The notes under the pieces: model-generated | The model's database searches: none | Seen by the model: only the letters and a program-made list of their open reading frames with translations | Told to the model about the DNA's origin: nothing | Assembly: GCA_047619485.1 (NCBI GenBank) | Contig: JBLHKE010000057.1 | Location: 1-18,102, forward strand | Length of the DNA stretch: 18,102 nt | Reading direction: 5' to 3' | Source: JBLHKE01 sp047619485 | GTDB taxonomy: Bacteria > Verrucomicrobiota > Verrucomicrobiia > Verrucomicrobiales > DEV007 | In this document: positions 14,717 through 18,102 of the stretch, in pieces | Numbering within the stretch: position 1 is the first letter of the stretch | Layout of the letters: each line of letters begins with the position of its first letter | Program-made: the position numbers and the translations under genes

Positions 14717-15103
14717 CTATTCCTCGGCGTCATCTTCGCTCTCGACGAAGACGTCGACCCAAGAGATGTAGGCCATTGGAGCCGAGTCGCTATGGCGCAC
14801 ACCGAGTTTGGTGACGCGGGTGTAACCACCCTGGCGATCGGTGGAAGCGGGTGCGATCTCGCTGAAAAGTTTGGTGACCGCGCTCTTCTGGCGGAGGTAG
14901 CCGAGTGCCTGACGGCGAGCGTGGACGCTGTCGCGCTTGCCGAGGGTGACCATCTTGTCTGCAATCGGCTTGAGAGCCTTAGCTTTGGCGAGGGTGGTCT
15001 TAATCTGGCGGTGCTCGATGAGACTGCAGGCGAGGTTGGCAAGCAGGCAGCGGCGATGCTGGGTCTTACGCTGTAGTTTGACGGTCTTGCGGCGGTGTCT
15101 CAT
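14717..15103 (-). CDS. rplQ: 50S ribosomal protein L17
   Basis: The protein has 128 residues and starts with the L17 signature: MRHRRKTVKLQRKTQHR, then 'LLANLACSLIEHRQIKTTLAKAKALKPIADKMVTLGK' as the conserved core, and 'GGYTRVTKLGVRHSDSAPMAYISWV' near the C-terminus. It has a short acidic tail. Length is typical for the family. L17 sits near the polypeptide exit tunnel of the large subunit. As in most bacteria it follows rpoA, but here a 151-bp spacer with a terminator-like hairpin lies between them. No Shine-Dalgarno is seen before the ATG; the leader is AT-rich. Confidence 0.97.
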   Translation of the reverse strand: MRHRRKTVKLQRKTQHRRCLLANLACSLIEHRQIKTTLAKAKALKPIADKMVTLGKRDSVHARRQALGYLRQKSAVTKLFSEIAPASTDRQGGYTRVTKLGVRHSDSAPMAYISWVDVFVESEDDAEE

Positions 15104-15139
15104 GGCTCGGAATTAGGTTAAAAGTGAAAGATAAAAAGT

Positions 15140-15189
15140 ATAAAAAATTCTTAGGGGGAGCCGGGGACTTTATCCTGACTCCCCCTAAG
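15140..15189 (-). terminator. Intrinsic-terminator-like hairpin between rpoA and rplQ
   Basis: CTTAGGGGGAG (15150-15160) and CTCCCCCTAAG (15179-15189) form a perfect 11-bp GC-rich stem with an 18-nt loop. On the minus strand, the direction of rpoA and rplQ, the stem is followed at once by AATTTTTTA. This is the best terminator-like structure in the window. Because it lies before rplQ, it may act as an attenuator rather than an operon end. Confidence 0.65.
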
Positions 15190-15204
15190 GTGCAATGGTT
15201 TTAT

Positions 15205-15245
15205 CAGCCTTGTTTCAGGCTGGGATGAACGGGAGCAAAATCCCG
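15205..15245. other. Two further small hairpins downstream of rpoA
   Basis: CAGCCT/AGGCTG (15205-15210 and 15217-15222, 6-nt loop) and CGGGA/TCCCG (15230-15234 and 15241-15245, 6-nt loop) are perfect short stems. They lie between the rpoA stop and the terminator-like hairpin. Neither is followed by a T-tract. They may be RNA processing or stability elements. Confidence 0.35.
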
Positions 15246-15254
15246 CTCTACACA

Positions 15255-16334
15255 CTAATCGTCGAGGTTTTGGGCGATTAGGGCGTCGAGGCCGGATGGG
15301 CCGTCCATTTCCATCGGTGCAGCGGAGCTGGCACCCTGCAGGAGTGGCTCCAGCAGAGATGGGTCGAGCTGCATGCCGAGGGTGAGGCCGAGCTCGTGGA
15401 GCTTGTCCTTGATCTCGTTGAGCGACTTCTTACCGAAGTTGCGGTATTTGAGCATCTCTGCCTCGGATTTCATCGCCAGCTGGCCAACGCTGGTGATATT
15501 GGCGTTGTTGAGGCAGTTGGCAGCACGCACGGAGAGCTCGATCTCGTTGACGCTCATGTTGAGCAGCTTTTTGAGTTCGGTGTGCTCCTCGCTGGCGGCT
15601 TCCGGCTTGTCCTCGAATTCGACCTGGTTGTCGTCGTAGTCGACGAACACGTCGAGGTGGTGGCGCAGGATCGCGGATGCCTGAGTGAGGGCGTCGTGTG
15701 GTTCTTTGCGGCCGTCGGTCCAGATTTCGAGGATGAGTTTGTCGAAGTCGGTCTTCTGCCCGACACGGGAGTTCTCCACGGAGTATTTCACGCGGGTGAC
15801 AGGGGAGAAGATCGAGTCGATCGGAATCACGCCGATCGGCGTGTCCGGGCGCTTGTTCTCGTCGCCAGTGGCGAAACCACGGCCGACGCGGATCTCCATC
15901 TCAGCCTCGAACTTGACCTTGCGGTCGAGCGTGCAGATGAGCTGCTTCTTGTTGATGACCTCATACTGGGCGTCTTCGGTGATGTCGGCGGCAGTGACTT
16001 TGCCTTCCTTGTTCACGGAAATGCTGAGGCTCTTTGGATCCTTGTTCTCGAAGTGGCGGAACTTGATCTTCTTCAGGTTGAGGACGATGTCCGTGACATC
16101 TTCAACGATGCCGGGAAGCGTACCGAATTCGTGCGGGGCACCCTTGATTTTGACCGAGGTGATGGCGGCGCCCTCGAGGGACGACATCAGCACGCGGCGC
16201 AGTGAGTTTCCGACGGTGTGGCCATAGCCGGACTCGAATGGTTCGGCAGTGAACTTGGCGTAGGTATCGATGGCGGTGGACTCGTCTTTGACGAGTCGGT
16301 CAGGCATCTCGAAACGAGCTAATCTAACAGGCAT
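15255..16334 (-). CDS. rpoA: DNA-directed RNA polymerase subunit alpha
   Basis: The protein has 359 residues. The N-terminal dimerisation/assembly domain (about 15-240) has 'YAKFTAEPFESGYGHTVGNS', 'LRRVLMSSLEGAAI', 'APHEFGTLPGIVEDV' and 'DALTQASAILRHHLDVF'. A linker at about 241-256 leads to the C-terminal domain (about 257-322): 'VNEIELSVRAANCLNNANI', with Arg270 at the position of the E. coli UP-element-contacting Arg265, and 'RNFGKKSLNEIKDKL'. The protein is longer than the roughly 329-residue E. coli subunit because of a 38-residue tail after 'LGLTLGM'. The ATG at 16334 has no Shine-Dalgarno; the leader reads AATAAAAAAAC. Upstream lies a 408-bp gap and a dnaJ-type gene, not the usual rpsD. 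Confidence 0.98.
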   Translation of the reverse strand: MPVRLARFEMPDRLVKDESTAIDTYAKFTAEPFESGYGHTVGNSLRRVLMSSLEGAAITSVKIKGAPHEFGTLPGIVEDVTDIVLNLKKIKFRHFENKDPKSLSISVNKEGKVTAADITEDAQYEVINKKQLICTLDRKVKFEAEMEIRVGRGFATGDENKRPDTPIGVIPIDSIFSPVTRVKYSVENSRVGQKTDFDKLILEIWTDGRKEPHDALTQASAILRHHLDVFVDYDDNQVEFEDKPEAASEEHTELKKLLNMSVNEIELSVRAANCLNNANITSVGQLAMKSEAEMLKYRNFGKKSLNEIKDKLHELGLTLGMQLDPSLLEPLLQGASSAAPMEMDGPSGLDALIAQNLDD

Positions 16335-16742
16335 GTTTTTTTATTGGGTTGATCGGGTTCCCCCTGGCGAGTTGGCGATCTGGAAGATGACCTTCGAGAT
16401 TGCCCAGGGACCGACGATCGATTTTTTGTGACTCGCGGAGCGGGAATTAAGCGGGGTTTTTGGGAAAAACAAGGGGTTTTGAGGCGGGGTCAGCTTTTTT
16501 TTGGCGTCATTTGAGCCCTGGATCGAAAATTGACCGCAGATGACGCAAATTTCGTGGATTTTTTTGGGACGGGGGAGGTTGCCGAATCGAAATGACTTTC
16601 CGAGTATTGGCAAAATCACGCAAATCAAGGTGCCCCAAGGTGCTAGCCTATTTTCGGGAACGGCGACGAAGGCTCGTAGATGAGCGCGAATCTAGATCCT
16701 GATCCCAGCGAGTTGGATGTGCCGTTTGTCTGGGATGATTGA
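16335..16742. other. 408-bp region upstream of rpoA with T-tracts and an inverted repeat
   Basis: No full-size gene is visible. A frame on the minus strand at 16341-16628 is low-complexity and not protein-like. The region has several T-runs (for example 16495-16502) and an imperfect 13- to 14-bp inverted repeat: 16500-16513 (TTTGGCGTCATTTG) and 16537-16549 (CAGATGACGCAAA). It also has a 10-bp unit repeated twice at 16626-16643 (CAAGGTGC). The second arm of the inverted repeat, continuing to GTGGATT, resembles a dispersed intergenic repeat I associate with this group of bacteria. The rpoA promoter should lie here; I see no strong -35/-10 pair. Confidence 0.4.
16680..16742 (+). CDS. Possible 20-residue acidic micropeptide
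   Basis: An ATG at 16680 opens 20 codons ending at TGA 16740-16742 and encoding MSANLDPDPSELDVPFVWDD. A GAAGG Shine-Dalgarno-like element lies about 7 nt before the ATG, and an in-frame TAG directly precedes it. The peptide is strongly acidic and ends in Trp-Asp-Asp. Its stop abuts the stop of the convergent DnaJ-type gene. Such a short frame can easily arise by chance, so this is speculative. Confidence 0.2.
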   Translation: MSANLDPDPSELDVPFVWDD

Positions 16743-17696
16743 CTAACCCCGCGGATCGAACTCCGAGGTGTCGCGGAGTTTTTCCCAGAGGGCTTTCTCT
16801 TCGTCGTTAATCTCGGTCGGGGGGACGATGATGACTTTGGCATAGAGATCGCCGAAGGCTTCGTCGGATTCTTTAGGGAGCCCTTTGCCGCCGAGGCGGA
16901 ACTCGGTGCTGCCTTCTGTGCCAGCTGGGATCTTTATCTTGGTTTCGCCGTGGAGATGGCGGATGGCGGTGGTGGTGCCAAGCACCGCTTCCCATGGGGC
17001 GAGGCGCAGTTCGTGGATGAGGTCGCTGCCTTCGACTTGGAAATCCGGGTGGCGCTCGAGGCGCACGTGGAGGTAGAGGTCGCCTGGCTCGCCGCCGTTG
17101 ATCCCCGGGTTGCCCATCTTGCCGACGCGGATCTGCTGCCCGGCGGAAATACCTTTCGGGATCTTGATTTTGACGGTCTTGTTGGCGGGGACGCCACTGT
17201 CTGGGTTGGGGCGATTAAATTTGAGCGAGCGTTGCGATCCGGTCATGCACTCTTCCAGAGAGATGAGGATATCGGTTTCAATGTCGGCGCCGCGCTGGGT
17301 GCGTGGGGCTTGCTGCTGGCCACCGTAACCTCCAAAACCACCGGCTCCGCCGTGTGACTGCTGGCCGAACATGCTCTCAAAGAAGTCACTAAATCCAGTG
17401 CCCTCGAAATCGAAACCGGCATGCCCAGCACCACCACCACCGGCGCCGCCGAAGCCGCCGCGCGGTTGTTCCCAATCGGGGCCGAGGTCATCGTATTTCT
17501 GGCGCTTCTCGGGATCGCTGAGGACTTCGTAGGCCTCGTTGATCGCTTTGAATTTGTCCTCGGCAATGTCTTTGTCCTTGGCGACATCCGGGTGGTAGCG
17601 GCGCGCGAGTTTGCGGAACCCGCTTTTGATCTCGGCGTCGCTCGCGTTTTTGTCGACGCCGAGCGTCTCGTAGTAGTCTCTGAATTTAACGGCCAT
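16743..17696 (-). CDS. DnaJ C-terminal-domain co-chaperone (class II, CbpA-like)
   Basis: The protein has 317 residues. The J domain (about 5-70) has the HPD triad at His35-Pro36-Asp37, needed to stimulate the Hsp70 (DnaK) ATPase. A Gly/Phe-rich linker (about 79-127) follows, with 'FSDFFESMFG' inside it. Two C-terminal substrate-binding beta domains then run from about 136 to 305: 'ADIETDILISLEECMTGSQR', 'KIPKGISAGQQIRVGKMGNP', 'GDLYLHVRLERHPDF' and 'KIPAGTEGSTEFRLGGKGLP'. The CxxCxGxG zinc-finger repeats of true DnaJ are absent, which makes this a CbpA-type (class II) protein. It should act in the cytoplasm with DnaK on unfolded or stressed proteins. No Shine-Dalgarno is seen before the ATG at 17696. 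It is on the same strand as rpoA, 408 bp upstream. Confidence 0.94.
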   Translation of the reverse strand: MAVKFRDYYETLGVDKNASDAEIKSGFRKLARRYHPDVAKDKDIAEDKFKAINEAYEVLSDPEKRQKYDDLGPDWEQPRGGFGGAGGGGAGHAGFDFEGTGFSDFFESMFGQQSHGGAGGFGGYGGQQQAPRTQRGADIETDILISLEECMTGSQRSLKFNRPNPDSGVPANKTVKIKIPKGISAGQQIRVGKMGNPGINGGEPGDLYLHVRLERHPDFQVEGSDLIHELRLAPWEAVLGTTTAIRHLHGETKIKIPAGTEGSTEFRLGGKGLPKESDEAFGDLYAKVIIVPPTEINDEEKALWEKLRDTSEFDPRG

Positions 17697-17929
17697 TGGG
17701 TAGGCTTATTCTCGGTCTCCGGCGACGAGTGGCAAGAGGTAATAGGACGGTGGCGTCGCGATCAACAAGATGCCTATCGTGACTGCGGGAATGACTTTGT
17801 TTGTGGAAGTAGTTCTGCACGGACTGCGCTTGGTTATTTCTTCTTTAAGCGTTGGAAGCGAGTAGGTTGTGGGTTTATTTTTGAGGTGGAAGGCCGTCTG
17901 TTTTCTCCGCTACTGTAATATTCTTTGCG
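17697..17929. other. Divergent spacer before the right-edge gene
   Basis: This spacer of about 230 bp lies between the divergent DnaJ-type gene and the right-edge gene and must hold promoters for both. A TAATAT box at 17916-17921 could be a -10 for the rightward gene if its start is the ATG at 17993, but no good -35 accompanies it. No gene is visible. Confidence 0.3.
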
Positions 17930-17992
17930 ATGGTTGGCACTTTCATTGGTCCTAAGTTGCCTTTTGTTGCGAGGGACACAGTAACAACTTTC

Positions 17993-18102
17993 ATGAGCCC
18001 CGATGATGACATTAAGGAACTACTAGCTGCCGGCCAGGCGGAGTTGGGGTTCGATCTGCTCTGGCAGCGTTACCGGGTGCCGTGTGTGCGTTTTCTGACG
18101 CA
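17993..18102 (+). CDS. N-terminal fragment, possibly an ECF-type sigma factor
   Basis: The frame is cut by the window edge after about 36 codons. The ATG at 17993 gives an acidic start and then 'AAGQAELGFDLLWQRYRVPC' followed by 'VRFLT'. This spacing (small residues, F-x-x-L-x-x-R-Y, then a hydrophobic run ending RFL) resembles region 2 at the N-terminus of ECF sigma-70 factors ('AFxxLYxRYxxxLxRFL'). An in-frame ATG at 17930 would add 21 residues; neither start has a well-placed Shine-Dalgarno. With so little sequence, the family call is tentative. Confidence 0.45.
   Translation, partial: MSPDDDIKELLAAGQAELGFDLLWQRYRVPCVRFLT

Noticed and set aside
14514..14771. 85-codon plus-strand frame next to rplQ
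   Set aside because: It has no ATG and its last third is antisense to the rplQ coding region. I describe it only as a possible remnant, not as a gene.
15396..16205. 269-codon plus-strand open frame antisense to rpoA
   Set aside because: It lies entirely inside rpoA, whose protein is unambiguous. The frame is open because of GC-rich codon bias and its translation is a low-complexity Val/Leu/Asp/Glu-rich sequence.
16341..16628. 95-codon minus-strand frame upstream of rpoA
   Set aside because: The translation follows the inverted repeat and T-runs, has no Shine-Dalgarno, and looks like translated intergenic repeat.
17421..17918. 165-codon plus-strand frame overlapping the DnaJ-type gene start
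   Set aside because: More than half is antisense to a secure J-domain gene, and the remaining part has no recognisable features or start signal.
1..18102. CRISPR arrays, tRNA or rRNA genes, prophage, toxin-antitoxin or defence systems
   Set aside because: No regularly spaced repeats, cloverleaf-type sequence, integrase or transposase, or recognised defence domains were found on either strand.

Overview
The window is about 18.1 kb of GC-rich bacterial chromosome carrying twelve protein genes, one of them cut by the right edge. No tRNA, rRNA, CRISPR array, transposase or phage gene is visible. The best guess for the host is a member of the Verrucomicrobiota, probably a heterotroph from a marine or saline setting. 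The reasons are an exported Cys-type sulfatase, an exported DUF1080 (3-keto-disaccharide hydrolase) protein, a PQQ-like propeller protein with the N-terminal layout common in Planctomycetes and Verrucomicrobia, and an N-terminal module of the 'IEASSDLxxW...YYRL' type that recurs in verrucomicrobial exported proteins. This is inference from family content, not from a marker-gene comparison.

Layout. (1) Positions 223-3417 (+) encode a large exported protein with a phosphohistidine swivel domain followed by a PPDK/PEP-synthase-type ATP-grasp domain. (2) Positions 3634-4437 (+) encode an exported DUF1080 protein. It converges on 4472-4966 (-), a single-domain cyclic-nucleotide-binding-like protein that has its own extended -10 promoter and ribosome binding site. 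(3) Positions 5138-6562 (+) encode an exported sulfatase, immediately followed by a 154-bp segment bounded by 24-bp inverted repeats. (4) Positions 6827-13916 (+) hold five tightly spaced co-directional genes: membrane PQQ-like propeller, endonuclease/exonuclease/phosphatase-fold protein, small two-helix membrane protein, fused trehalose-6-phosphate synthase/phosphatase, and a GH15 hydrolase. The last two are clearly coupled, because the GH15 Shine-Dalgarno sequence overlaps the stop codon of the upstream gene. (5) Positions 13943-14410 (+) hold an unrecognised ORF flanked by REP-like palindromes. (6) On the minus strand lie rplQ (L17), rpoA (RNA polymerase alpha) and a class II DnaJ/CbpA-type co-chaperone. 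A strong terminator-like hairpin sits between rpoA and rplQ. (7) At the right edge is the start of a gene, perhaps an ECF sigma factor.

How it fits together. The left half looks like an exported polysaccharide/glycoside-processing set (sulfatase, DUF1080). The middle is a trehalose module: the fused OtsA-OtsB makes trehalose from UDP-glucose and glucose-6-phosphate, and the cytoplasmic GH15 enzyme could degrade trehalose or an alpha-glucan. The right part is core transcription, translation and folding machinery.

Most of the window is ordinary. The least explained items are the exported protein that keeps an apparently intact ATP-dependent phosphotransfer core, the inverted-repeat element after the sulfatase, a small family of REP-like palindromes, and the hairpin-rich rpoA-rplQ spacer. 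I do not see a convincing new multi-gene system.
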